DNA of 64,000 bases from CABZJG01 sp902512685 (lineage in GTDB: Bacteria; Pseudomonadota; Alphaproteobacteria; Rhodobacterales; Rhodobacteraceae): the NCBI GenBank assembly GCA_051201605.1, contig CP179201.1, forward strand, positions 3,720,001-3,784,000, written 5' to 3'. Each line of letters opens with the position of its first letter. Positions within the stretch are counted from its first letter, which is position 1. A program made the position numbers and the translations under genes. This document shows, in pieces, positions 43,517-51,777 of this stretch. The notes beneath the pieces are model-generated. The model ran no database searches. It was not told the DNA's origin and saw only the letters and a program-made list of their open reading frames with translations.

Positions 43517-44524
43517 TTAGGCAAGACGACGGGCAATATCCACATATGCTGAAGGAACAGCCAAACCCTCTGACTGCGCGGCTTCACGTGCTTTTAGTCG
43601 CCGTTGACCGGGAAGCCGCGCGCCTTGGGCTGCATTAATTTCGCCAATCAGTTGCTCAAAGCGGTTTGCAAATCCCTCTCCATCAGCCTTTTGCCCTGGT
43701 TTTATCGCTAACAGAAATTGTCCAACCCGAGGCGGCGGCCCGCTTGCATTGAAAAATGATCCCGCTGCGCTGCTCAGCGAACTTCCGGTATGAACCGCAG
43801 CCAGAGTTTCAACCATTAATGCCAGAGCGGTGCCTTTGGCTTCGCCAATGGGAACCATTGTCCCTTGCAGCGCCGCTGCCGGATCTGTTGTCGGGTTTCC
43901 AGCACTGTCCAACGCCCAACCCTCTGGGATAGTCTGGCCGCTTTTGCCGGCATTCATAACTTTGCCTCTCGCCACTTTTGAAAGTGACAAGTCCATGACC
44001 AAATCAGGCGCATCTGCACGCGGGACAGCAAAGGCAATTGGGTTAGTACCAAACTGGGCTTCGGCGGCGCCCCAAGGGGCTATGGCTTTTGGTGTATTGG
44101 CCACCATCATGCCAATCAGTCCTTTTTGGGCCAGTTTTTCAACTTGTATCGACAAGGCACCACAATGATGGGAATTGAAAATGGACATGCTGGCAATGCC
44201 ATAAAGATGTGCTGCCTCTGCCCCGCGCTCAATAGCTTCATCCAAAGCGGGGTAGGCAAATCCGCAATCTGCATCGATAGAAATACTTGCTGGGAAAGGG
44301 CTTTGCACTCGAATTTCGGCTTTTGGATTGATTTTACCGCTTTTTAACTGCGCAGCGTAATCCTCAAGACGGGAAAACCCATGACCTACTTGACCCTCTG
44401 ATTCAGCAGCTACCAAGGCCCGAGAAACGGATAAGGCAACGGCTGCGCGTGCGCCAACACCAATTAAAGCATCACAAATAAGCTGTTCTGCCTCGGATAG
44501 AGTCATTTTTTCTACTGTTGCCAT
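43517..44524 (-). CDS. comC: Ldh/MDH2-family dehydrogenase, probably (2R)-3-sulfolactate dehydrogenase
   Basis: A 335-residue NAD(P)-dependent 2-hydroxyacid dehydrogenase of the malate/L-lactate dehydrogenase-2 family. Family parts include GHGFSRLEDYAAQL, SHHCGALSIQVEKLA, GTNPIAFAVP, IPEGWALDSAGNPTTDPAAALQGTM and RLPGQRR near the end. The pattern resembles my recollection of ComC, which interconverts sulfopyruvate and (2R)-sulfolactate. Its place directly after hpsN-hpsO-hpsP-like genes supports that. The start is ATG 44524, with ggggt six bases upstream. Other family members act on malate or ureidoglycolate, so specificity is inferred. Confidence 0.7.
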   Translation of the reverse strand: MATVEKMTLSEAEQLICDALIGVGARAAVALSVSRALVAAESEGQVGHGFSRLEDYAAQLKSGKINPKAEIRVQSPFPASISIDADCGFAYPALDEAIERGAEAAHLYGIASMSIFNSHHCGALSIQVEKLAQKGLIGMMVANTPKAIAPWGAAEAQFGTNPIAFAVPRADAPDLVMDLSLSKVARGKVMNAGKSGQTIPEGWALDSAGNPTTDPAAALQGTMVPIGEAKGTALALMVETLAAVHTGSSLSSAAGSFFNASGPPPRVGQFLLAIKPGQKADGEGFANRFEQLIGEINAAQGARLPGQRRLKAREAAQSEGLAVPSAYVDIARRLA

Positions 44525-44581
44525 CATATACCCCACTCGAGAAAAACTAACAGTCTCTAGCACGCTTCCACAAGAAATACA

Positions 44582-45571
44582 TCAAGGCTTGAGAATGATT
44601 TTAGGCGCCATCACTGAACCGCTCCGAATATCCTCAAAGGCCGCTTTTCCCTCAGCCAAAGGCCGCGATTCTGTCCAGTCCAAAATCCCAAGACGACCCT
44701 CGAAAATAGCTAGTGCCGTTTCACGAAAGTCCTGCGATGTATAGGTGTACGTTCCGATGAAGGTAATTTCTTGAAGCGTCATACGGCGAATATCCAAACC
44801 CCCAACGGCTGATCCCAGTCCTATATGCGCAATCACGCCGCCCGGTTGAACCTGTGCGCTAGCCATTTCTCGGGTCGCCTCATAACCCACCCCATCAACA
44901 ACAATATCAAAATCCGCCCCACTCTCTAACGCATCAGGCGACAGGACATTTTGCCCGCAATTACTTATAAGGTAATCGCGCCGAACATCATTTGGTTCAA
45001 GCATGGTGATCTTTTTAACCCCTAACGCTTGGGCACTTAAAGCCGCCCCAAGACCAATTGCGCCGCCACCGATAACCGATACTTTTAGCTCTGATGGATT
45101 GTTACGCGCGGCAGCCAGAGCCAGTTTGACTGCATGCCATCCGCAGGCAATTGGTTCTGCCAATGCGGCCTTTTCCAAGGGTATATTTTTTGGAACGGTT
45201 ACCAGATTTTGATCTGGCATCGTGACCCATTCGGCAAAAGCGCCCTCGCGCGGCGGCATCGAAATTATCTGTCGGTCCGGGCAGAGATTATCCCGCCCTG
45301 CCAAACAGGCAAGACAAGTACCACACGAGACCAATGGGTTGATAGTGACCTGTTCGCCATCCCGAGGGCCACCCACAATCACACCGGCGGCTTCGTGACC
45401 CAAAATTAGAGGCGCAGGACGGCGGTCATCATGCCCAAGAAATGCATGCATATCCGACCCACAAATGCCCACGCTATCAACTCGGATAAGCTGCCTGCCA
45501 TCGTTTTGAACCGGGTCTGGTACATCTTGATAGCTTAATTGCATCGGGCCTGTATAAACCAGTGCTTTCAT
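44582..45571 (-). CDS. hpsP: Zinc-dependent alcohol dehydrogenase, putative DHPS 2-dehydrogenase HpsP
   Basis: A 329-residue medium-chain dehydrogenase. The catalytic zinc site is C37 (GICGSD) and H59-E60 (GHEAAG); the structural zinc site is C83, C86, C89 and C97. The NAD(P) fold reads VSVIGGGAIGLGAALSAQALG. In DHPS degraders HpsO and HpsP are 2-dehydrogenases of opposite stereospecificity that interconvert the DHPS enantiomers. The gene order HisD-like, SDR, zinc dehydrogenase matches hpsN-O-P. It overlaps the SDR gene by four bases. Biochemical identity is inferred from context. Confidence 0.65.
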   Translation of the reverse strand: MKALVYTGPMQLSYQDVPDPVQNDGRQLIRVDSVGICGSDMHAFLGHDDRRPAPLILGHEAAGVIVGGPRDGEQVTINPLVSCGTCLACLAGRDNLCPDRQIISMPPREGAFAEWVTMPDQNLVTVPKNIPLEKAALAEPIACGWHAVKLALAAARNNPSELKVSVIGGGAIGLGAALSAQALGVKKITMLEPNDVRRDYLISNCGQNVLSPDALESGADFDIVVDGVGYEATREMASAQVQPGGVIAHIGLGSAVGGLDIRRMTLQEITFIGTYTYTSQDFRETALAIFEGRLGILDWTESRPLAEGKAAFEDIRSGSVMAPKIILKP

Positions 45572-46338
45572 TTTGCTGTGAACCCCCCATCCACCATTAA
45601 AACCTGACCGGTGACATAATCTGATGCCTGCGATGCCAGAAATAAAACACTCCCGTCTATGTCTTCCAATTCACCGTTTCTGCCGATGCAGGTTTGCTGC
45701 GCATTTTGAGCAGAGCGTTCGGGATCTGCAAAGACTGCAGCGGTTAGTTCAGTTCGAAAAAACCCAGGCCCGATTGCATTGGCGTTAATGCCTTTTGCGG
45801 ACCAAGCTTGGGCCATAGCTCTGGTCATCTGCGCGACCCCACCTTTTGAGGCGCCATACGCCAGCCCTCCTGAAAAGGCCCTATAGCTTTGCAAGGATGC
45901 AAAATTGATAATACGACCCCATCCTTTGGCTTGCATTGCAGGCACCAAATACTGAGAAAGGAAAAATGGTGCGCGCAAGTTCAGATCAAGTGTGGTGTCC
46001 CATCCTTCAGGTGTAATTTCATCTGCCGGTTCACGCGTATTTATGCCCGCAGCGTGGACGATAATATCCGGGTCACCAAAAGGCTCGATAACTTTCCCGG
46101 ACAGTGGTTTCAAGCCAGCTTTATCTGCTAAATCATGGTCTATAATGGCACACTTATTTGGCATTGAAGCCTGAACTTCCAGCAGCGCATCCCGCCTGCG
46201 CGCAACGCAGACCACACGCGCACCCGCCGCTGCCAAAACCTGCGCCGAACGCCGGCCGAGGCCCGAACTTGCGCCTGTGACGCAAGCCACTTTTCCGCTT
46301 AAATCAAAAAGTGCCGGTATAGCTTGCGGGTCAAGCAT
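45568..46338 (-). CDS. hpsO: Short-chain dehydrogenase, putative DHPS 2-dehydrogenase HpsO
   Basis: A 256-residue SDR. The nucleotide motif is TGASSGLGRRSA (21-32), with an Arg-rich segment after it (CVARRRD) that suggests NADP preference, although this is not certain. The catalytic residues are S148, Y161 and K165 (AYGASKGG). DIDGSVLFLASQASDYVTGQVLMVDGGF is a normal SDR C-terminus. It overlaps both the HpsN-like gene (8 bp) and the zinc dehydrogenase (4 bp). The assigned role in epimerising 2,3-dihydroxypropane-1-sulfonate rests on the operon. Confidence 0.65.
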   Translation of the reverse strand: MLDPQAIPALFDLSGKVACVTGASSGLGRRSAQVLAAAGARVVCVARRRDALLEVQASMPNKCAIIDHDLADKAGLKPLSGKVIEPFGDPDIIVHAAGINTREPADEITPEGWDTTLDLNLRAPFFLSQYLVPAMQAKGWGRIINFASLQSYRAFSGGLAYGASKGGVAQMTRAMAQAWSAKGINANAIGPGFFRTELTAAVFADPERSAQNAQQTCIGRNGELEDIDGSVLFLASQASDYVTGQVLMVDGGFTAK

Positions 46339-47638
46339 TTGCGCTTAGATCAAAAATTTCATCCGGAAAGTATTTTTTGAGCCTGATATCGGCGGTGCGC
46401 GCGTGGCCCTCCATGCCTTCAAGTCGGGATATGCGCGCTGTTGCCTCGGCAACGGGTTTTGCCCCACTGCGCGTTGCACGTTGCCATGTCACGATTTTCA
46501 TATATTTGTGCACCGACAGACCGCCTGTGTAAGACGCCGCGCCTGAGGTCGGTAAAACATGGTTCGTCCCAGAGGCCTTGTCGCCAAAGGCCACCGTAGT
46601 CTCTTCACCCAAAAACAGTGATCCATAGCAGTTCAGCCTTTCTAACCACCAGTCAAGATCTTCCGCTTGCACGGTCAAATGCTCTGGCGCATACTCGTCT
46701 GACGTCGCAGACATTTCTTCACGGTTTGAACAAAGAATGACTTCGGCATAATCACGCCAAGCTGCTGTTGCATTTTCTCGGTTTACCTCTGGCAAATCCG
46801 CGATCAGTTCCGGAACAAGTTCCATAACTTCATTGGCAAGCGGGCGATTATCAGTGACAAGCCACACTGGCGAATTATATCCGTGCTCTGCCTGACCCAC
46901 CAGATCCACAGCAACTACCATTGGATCGGCTGAACTGTCTGCCAAGATTAGACTATCAGTCGGGCCTGCGATCATATCAATGCCAACCCGACCAAATAAA
47001 ATACGCTTTGCCTCGGCAACAAACTGATTACCTGGCCCCACTAAAATGTTTGATTTCGGCAGACCAAAAAGGCCAAATGTCATGGCGGCAACACCCTGAA
47101 CCCCGCCCATGGCCATAATTGTATCTGCACCGCAAACATGCGCCGCGTAAATGATTGCAGGTGCAATGCCGATATCCGGGCGCGGAGGAGAACAGGCAAC
47201 AATATGATTGCATCCGGCAACCTTGGCCGTTGTCACTGTCATAATAGCACTTGCGATGTGGCTATAACGCCCTCCCGGAATATAACAGCCTGCCGCATCA
47301 ACAGGAATACTCTTCTGACCCGCAATCAAGCCTGGGACCACCTCGATTTCGATGTCTTTTAAAGTCTCTTTTTGGGCTTCTGCAAAACGCCGGACGTTGT
47401 CATGAGCAAAATCAATATCGCGCTTTAAGCGTTCTGGAACCAATGCGATTGCTGCGTTTATTTCATCTTCGCTCAAAATCACATTGCCAGTATAATTGTC
47501 AAACTTGGCAGCATATTCTAGCGCGCCTGCATCCCCGCGGGTCTCAATATCATTGAGAATACTCTGAACAGTAGCGCTTACATCTGTTGCATCAGAAGTT
47601 GAGGTCAGGGTTGCTTTTTTGAGGTATTCTCTCGTCAT
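46331..47638 (-). CDS. hpsN: HisD-family sulfopropanediol 3-dehydrogenase
   Basis: A 435-residue histidinol-dehydrogenase-fold enzyme. HpsN oxidises (R)-2,3-dihydroxypropane-1-sulfonate to (R)-sulfolactate with NAD+. The zinc ligands of HisD are all visible: Q249 and H252 (GQAEHGYNSP), D353 (FGDKASGTNHVLP) and H412 (EGHARTAD), with the catalytic E319-H320 (APEHLTV). The sequence closely follows my memory of roseobacter HpsN rather than biosynthetic HisD, and it lies with two 2-dehydrogenases and a ComC-like enzyme, not with his genes. It is the first enzyme gene of the operon. Confidence 0.85.
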   Translation of the reverse strand: MTREYLKKATLTSTSDATDVSATVQSILNDIETRGDAGALEYAAKFDNYTGNVILSEDEINAAIALVPERLKRDIDFAHDNVRRFAEAQKETLKDIEIEVVPGLIAGQKSIPVDAAGCYIPGGRYSHIASAIMTVTTAKVAGCNHIVACSPPRPDIGIAPAIIYAAHVCGADTIMAMGGVQGVAAMTFGLFGLPKSNILVGPGNQFVAEAKRILFGRVGIDMIAGPTDSLILADSSADPMVVAVDLVGQAEHGYNSPVWLVTDNRPLANEVMELVPELIADLPEVNRENATAAWRDYAEVILCSNREEMSATSDEYAPEHLTVQAEDLDWWLERLNCYGSLFLGEETTVAFGDKASGTNHVLPTSGAASYTGGLSVHKYMKIVTWQRATRSGAKPVAEATARISRLEGMEGHARTADIRLKKYFPDEIFDLSANA

Positions 47639-47647
47639 GTAAGGTTC

Positions 47648-47872
47648 CTAATTGTAGATATCTGGCAAAAGTAATGCCGGCAGCGCAGGGATGAATTTAG
47701 CCGCTATAGCGCCGAATAGCATAAAAACTACGAAAGGCACTGCCCCGACCGCAATTAACCCACGCTCTCTTGGGAACCCTTTAGTAACGAACAGGTTTAA
47801 TCGAAATGAAGACACTATAAACCCTAGGGTTAGCGTAGTGATCACCATTGCAAAAAGCTGAACTTCATTCAT
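47648..47872 (-). CDS. Small two-helix membrane protein at the head of the hps operon
   Basis: About 74 residues from ATG 47872 (MNEVQLFAMVITTLTLGF), with two hydrophobic segments and a basic loop between (RLNLFVTKGFPRERG). It is 9 bp upstream of hpsN and read the same way, so it is very probably cotranscribed. I do not recognise it. It could be an accessory transporter subunit or a regulatory membrane peptide. A TTG six codons earlier is an alternative start. Confidence 0.6.
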   Translation of the reverse strand: MNEVQLFAMVITTLTLGFIVSSFRLNLFVTKGFPRERGLIAVGAVPFVVFMLFGAIAAKFIPALPALLLPDIYN

Positions 47873-48082
47873 CCCAATATTTCCGACCAATAGATTAAAT
47901 TTGCTGCAAGCATAACGCTATTTTTTGTTGTTCCCATTATACAACCTACTGTCAGCAAAACACCAATTTTGGTCGAAATAGGACGTGCATGGGTATCAGT
48001 CAAAGATTTGACTGAGTGAACAAAGCAGACAGGGTTAACGACATTTCTATTTCTAAGCTCATTATTGTTTGATTCTGATCGG

Positions 48083-48122
48083 ATTGTAAGCGCTTGCATT
48101 TATTTCTGCAAGCGCTTACATA
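48083..48122. promoter_or_regulatory. Twin LacI-type operators over two overlapping divergent promoters
   Basis: TGTAAGCGCTTGCA (48085-48098) and TGCAAGCGCTTACA (48107-48120) are exact inverted copies, 22 bp centre to centre (two helical turns). Each contains the AAGCGCTT core typical of LacI-family sites. On the plus strand TTGCAT (48094-48099), 17 bp and TACATA (48117-48122) form a promoter toward the LacI gene. On the minus strand TTGCAG (48111-48106), 17 bp and TACAAT (48088-48083) form one toward hpsN. Each operator covers one -35 and the other -10. Promoter function is predicted. Confidence 0.8.
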
Positions 48123-48193
48123 AATATTTAAGTTTCTTTTTGAATTCACTTCTAGTGACATGGATTGGCTTTAAACGCGCCGCGAGATCATTA

Positions 48194-49213
48194 ATGACCA
48201 AAGGATCAACAATCCCGACCCTAGCTGATGTTGCCCGCCAAGCAGGTGTTTCAACGGCAACTGTTTCACGCTGCCTTAATTCGCCTGAGCAACTAAGCAA
48301 AACAACGCGCGAAAGGGTTTTGCAAACAGTGCAACATTTGGGATACGCGCCAAATTTTAACGCGCGCGCGCTGGCTGCAAAAAGAACAAACACCGTCGGG
48401 GCCATTATTCCAACCATGGAAAACGCAATTTTTGCTCGCGGATTGCAATCCTTTCAAGAAGAATTAGGCCTACTTGGCATGACATTACTGGTTGCAAGTT
48501 CTTCATATAGTCAAACGTTGGAAGAACAGCAGATTAAAACACTCATTGCCCGGGGTGCGGATGCGCTTCTTTTGATCGGTCATTATCGCTCGCAAAAAAC
48601 CTATGATTTCTTAAACAAGCGCGGGGTTCCCGTTTTAGTGTCCTGGATTTACCGAGGCGGGGAGGACCAGATATCGATTGGATTTGATAACCGGAAGGCT
48701 ATTACACCTTTGGCCGAAAAAATCATCGCTCTAGGCCACAAAAATATTGGATTTATATCCGCTCCAATGTCAGAAAACGATCGGGCCTGTGATCGGGTAG
48801 AGGGCGTGCAGTCAGTCATGAAGGCGTCAGGATTGGATCCAAGAAACCTAAACTTAATAGAAATTCCTTACTCAATTGAAAACGGCGAGGCCGCCTTTAA
48901 AAAACTCATGTCTTGTGAAAAACCGCCTTCCGTTGTTATCTGCGGCAACGACGTCTTTGCGGTTGGGGCCATTAAATCTGCAAAACAGCTTGGCTATAAG
49001 GTTCCTTCAGACATTTCGATCACAGGCTTTGATGATATTGAATTGGCCAGTGTTATTGAACCTGCCCTGACCACTGTCCATGTTCCGCATCGAAAAATGG
49101 GGAAAATCGCAGCAAGAATGTTGGTGGATATGATTGATCATAAAAAGCCAAAGAGCCGCGAACTTGGCACAAGTGTTATATTCCGCGAAACGCTTGGACC
49201 ACCCAGATTATAA
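48194..49213 (+). CDS. LacI-family transcriptional regulator of the hps region
   Basis: A 339-residue regulator. The N-terminal HTH is TLADVARQAGVSTATVSRCLN with a hinge region RALAAKRTNTVGAIIP. The rest is a periplasmic-binding-protein-like effector domain, including NAIFARGLQSFQEEL and ITGFDDIELASVIEPALTTVHVPHRKMG. The start is ATG 48194; the open frame extends further upstream but that part covers the operators and is not HTH-like. It diverges from the hps operon across the twin operators and probably represses both itself and hps, responding to DHPS or a product. Confidence 0.93.
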   Translation: MTKGSTIPTLADVARQAGVSTATVSRCLNSPEQLSKTTRERVLQTVQHLGYAPNFNARALAAKRTNTVGAIIPTMENAIFARGLQSFQEELGLLGMTLLVASSSYSQTLEEQQIKTLIARGADALLLIGHYRSQKTYDFLNKRGVPVLVSWIYRGGEDQISIGFDNRKAITPLAEKIIALGHKNIGFISAPMSENDRACDRVEGVQSVMKASGLDPRNLNLIEIPYSIENGEAAFKKLMSCEKPPSVVICGNDVFAVGAIKSAKQLGYKVPSDISITGFDDIELASVIEPALTTVHVPHRKMGKIAARMLVDMIDHKKPKSRELGTSVIFRETLGPPRL

Positions 49214-49282
49214 ATCCTAATAAGGGCTGTAAAAAGTGGGCATTTTGAATATATTCAATGAAAACTGAAGCCGAGGAAACCC

Positions 49283-49903
49283 ATGATCAGAAAATTTGAT
49301 GCATCCACAGCCCTGCTTTTGATTGATGTTCAAAAAGGCGTCAATGATACCCAGTATTATGGCGGCTCCAAGGGGCAGCGAAACAATTTGGATGCCGAAA
49401 CCAACATTCTTTCAATACTAAAAAAATGGAGAACTTCGGATCGGAAAATTGCCTTTACCAAACATGATTCACGCGAGAAAAACTCACCTCTAAAACTCTG
49501 CCTTGAAAGCGGCCAGCAATTAGAGGGTATGGAGCCTTCAGAGCATGACATCGTTGTTGAAAAGGATGTAAACAGTGGGTTTGTTGGCACTTCTTTAGAG
49601 TTGGATTTGCGGCGCGCTGGCATCCAACGGCTCCTCGTTGTGGGCTTTTTCACAAATGTCTGTGTTGAAACGACTGTGAGGATGGCGGGTAATATGGGAT
49701 TTGACACATATCTTGTACATGATGCCTGCGCCGCCATGAATGGCATTGGCCACGATGATACCTATTATGATCCTGATCTGGTTCACAATATGGCGATCGC
49801 AAATTTACATGGCGAATTTTGCACCGCGATTACAACGCAGGATGCTTTGCACCTTTGCGATCAGGACGCCGAATTTCTAGACCGCGTACAGGGCAACGAA
49901 TGA
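49283..49903 (+). CDS. Isochorismatase-family cysteine hydrolase
   Basis: A 206-residue cytoplasmic amidohydrolase. The catalytic triad of the family is visible: D15 (LLLIDVQKGV), K94 (VVEKDVNSGF) and C127 (FFTNVCVETT). Members hydrolyse N-carbamoyl compounds, nicotinamide or ureidoacrylate. The start is ATG 49283 with gccgagga upstream. The stop overlaps the dimethylargininase-like gene (ATGA), so the two enzymes should act in sequence. It follows the LacI gene by about 70 bp and might share its regulation. Confidence 0.88.
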   Translation: MIRKFDASTALLLIDVQKGVNDTQYYGGSKGQRNNLDAETNILSILKKWRTSDRKIAFTKHDSREKNSPLKLCLESGQQLEGMEPSEHDIVVEKDVNSGFVGTSLELDLRRAGIQRLLVVGFFTNVCVETTVRMAGNMGFDTYLVHDACAAMNGIGHDDTYYDPDLVHNMAIANLHGEFCTAITTQDALHLCDQDAEFLDRVQGNE

Positions 49904-50775
49904 TGTTTGGCGTTGCCTCGATGACAGCCCCTTTGCGCAAAGTGGCTGTGATGAAACCGGGCCTGTCGCTTGCAGCTGCTGATCCAGAGAAATGGCACTA
50001 CGGCCCCCTTTTTGATCCCGATAAGGTTGCCGGTATCCACAATAACTTTGTGCAGATGCTGCATACCTCCGGTGCGGAAATTTTTTGGATGCCAGAAGAT
50101 GATCGCGGCATCGCAGATGCAGTTTTCACCTATGATGCTTCGCTTATGACAATGTCAGGCGCGATCCTGATGTCACCGGGCAAAGCTATACGATCCGGCG
50201 AAGAGGCCATCCACTGCGAATTCTATAAAGCCCATAATATTCCAGTGATCGGCGAAATTACCGGTCAAGCCCGCGCCGAAGCGGGGGATACACTCTGGCT
50301 TGATGATCGCACATTGGTGATTGGACGCGGCTTTCGTACAAACCAGGCCGGTGTTGAGCAGTTAAAAAGCATCGTTAAACCCTTGGGGGTTGATGTGCAT
50401 GTTTTTGACCTTCCGGTTTTTTCAGGAAAGGCTGCATGCCTGCATTTGATGTCGCTGCTTAGTCTTGTGGACACATATTCCGCCCTCGTTTGCCTGCCGC
50501 TTTTGCCTGTTGGGTTATATGAACTGCTGAAAGGCAAGGAGTTTTCGATAATTGAGGCCCCGTATTCGGAATTTTTATCCAGCAATACGCTGAGCACAAA
50601 TATCTTGGCCACAGCGCCGGGCGAGTGCATTATGCTAGACGGCCTGCCGCAAACCCATGCAGCACTGATCAACAAAGGAATAAATGTTCAGGTATTCAAA
50701 GGGGATGCGCTTTGTATCGGGTGCGAAGGCGGGCCCACTTGCCTGACACGACCACTGCTTCGGTCTGAAGCATAA
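49900..50775 (+). CDS. Dimethylargininase/amidinotransferase-family hydrolase
   Basis: A 291-residue guanidino-modifying enzyme (GME superfamily). The catalytic residues fit DDAH: D79 (FTYDASLMT), H182 (ACLHLMSLLSLVD) and C281 (EGGPTCLTRPL). The core GDTLWLDDRTLVIGRGFRTNQAG is also typical. Such enzymes remove ammonia or amines from guanidino groups, leaving a ureido group. With the upstream cysteine hydrolase, a guanidino to ureido to amine route is plausible. The start is ATG 49900 by overlap; the longer frame to the left lies inside the previous gene. Confidence 0.85.
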   Translation: MMFGVASMTAPLRKVAVMKPGLSLAAADPEKWHYGPLFDPDKVAGIHNNFVQMLHTSGAEIFWMPEDDRGIADAVFTYDASLMTMSGAILMSPGKAIRSGEEAIHCEFYKAHNIPVIGEITGQARAEAGDTLWLDDRTLVIGRGFRTNQAGVEQLKSIVKPLGVDVHVFDLPVFSGKAACLHLMSLLSLVDTYSALVCLPLLPVGLYELLKGKEFSIIEAPYSEFLSSNTLSTNILATAPGECIMLDGLPQTHAALINKGINVQVFKGDALCIGCEGGPTCLTRPLLRSEA

Positions 50776-50788
50776 TACACTTTGATTC

Positions 50789-51727
50789 TCAGCTGGTCGA
50801 CGCTTTGAATTTTTCCACCAAATAGGGTCCGGATTTTACCGCAGGATAGCGGCTTGAATGATCAAGCGGGGCAATATCAGCATCCCAGTTTGGCTGATGA
50901 AAAAATGCAAGGCTCTTTCTGCTTGGCTGATCGGGAAGTGCCACCACGCGGTGAAGCGTCGAAACCCATCGGTCTGACGTCCATCTCGACATTAAATCCC
51001 CGATATTGATGATAAAACAATCTCTCTGGGTCGGCACAGTTTTCCACGCTCCGTCTAAAAAAATTTGCAACCCGCTTGAGCCGGGTTCAGGCAGTAAAAT
51101 TGTCAGTGACCCATAATCTGTATGCGCACCTGCGCGGTGCTGTTTGGTCGTTATTTCGCCCTGTGTCGCAGGATAATTCAACGCCCTAAGCGCTGATATC
51201 GGGGCATCAATAAACTTGTTGAAGAAATGACTTTCCAATTTGAGCGCTTCGGCAAAGGCCGACATAAGGCGCGCCGCAAGTTGCTCCATTTCCCCATAAT
51301 AGGCTGTCCAAGCCGCTTTAAACCCATCTAATTCTGGCCATAGAGTTGGTTGGTAACAAAAATCAAACGCTTGCGGATCTAAAATATCATCGGGCACATG
51401 CAACGGCCCACCGTTAAAACTTTCTTTTAAATCCGGCGGCGTTATTTCCCCCTTAGAGGCTGCCAAAGCTTCTTTGTCTGGACCAATCCAGCCATAAGGA
51501 TAGCCGGGATATGGCGCAGCAAGTTTTGATTTTTGGTCTCTGGACAGATCAAAAAGGGTCGAAACAGCCGCCCATTGGTTTGCAATTGTACCGTTTGGGA
51601 CACCATGACCGCTCAGCAGAAGAAATCCTGAGGACATTAGGGTATCGTCTAGCTTTGCGGCCAAATTCAATCTTTTCCTGCCGCGCGAAGCCTCAAATTC
51701 ATTCAGGTTGAACGATGCAAATTCCAT
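50789..51727 (-). CDS. Isopenicillin N synthase-like Fe(II)/2-oxoglutarate oxygenase
   Basis: A 312-residue non-haem iron oxygenase of the DIOX_N/2OG-FeII family. The iron ligands are H202 and D204 (GAHTDYGSLTILL) and H259 (STLHRVV), and R270-x-S272 binds 2-oxoglutarate. The N-terminal segment SSGFLLLSGHGVP is also characteristic. The length is normal. It converges with the dimethylargininase-like gene with only 13 bp between stops. The substrate is unknown; relatives hydroxylate small acids, amines or flavonoid-like compounds. Confidence 0.9.
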   Translation of the reverse strand: MEFASFNLNEFEASRGRKRLNLAAKLDDTLMSSGFLLLSGHGVPNGTIANQWAAVSTLFDLSRDQKSKLAAPYPGYPYGWIGPDKEALAASKGEITPPDLKESFNGGPLHVPDDILDPQAFDFCYQPTLWPELDGFKAAWTAYYGEMEQLAARLMSAFAEALKLESHFFNKFIDAPISALRALNYPATQGEITTKQHRAGAHTDYGSLTILLPEPGSSGLQIFLDGAWKTVPTQRDCFIINIGDLMSRWTSDRWVSTLHRVVALPDQPSRKSLAFFHQPNWDADIAPLDHSSRYPAVKSGPYLVEKFKASTS

Positions 51728-51777
51728 GATTTTTCGACACCCCTCATACTGAATTGTTTTTTCAGATCATCCAATTA

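Noticed and set aside
46331..47638. HisD-like gene as biosynthetic histidinol dehydrogenase
   Set aside because: Catalytic residues match, but no his gene is nearby, it sits with two 2-dehydrogenases and a ComC-like enzyme, and the sequence follows HpsN.
47869..48099. 76-codon minus-strand ORF covering the twin operators
   Set aside because: It spans the promoter/operator region and overlaps the small membrane protein; no ribosome site; the regulatory reading explains the sequence better.
49245..49258. 14-bp palindrome ttgaatatattcaa before the cysteine hydrolase gene
   Set aside because: Pure AT-rich symmetry with no second copy elsewhere that I could find; too weak to call an operator.
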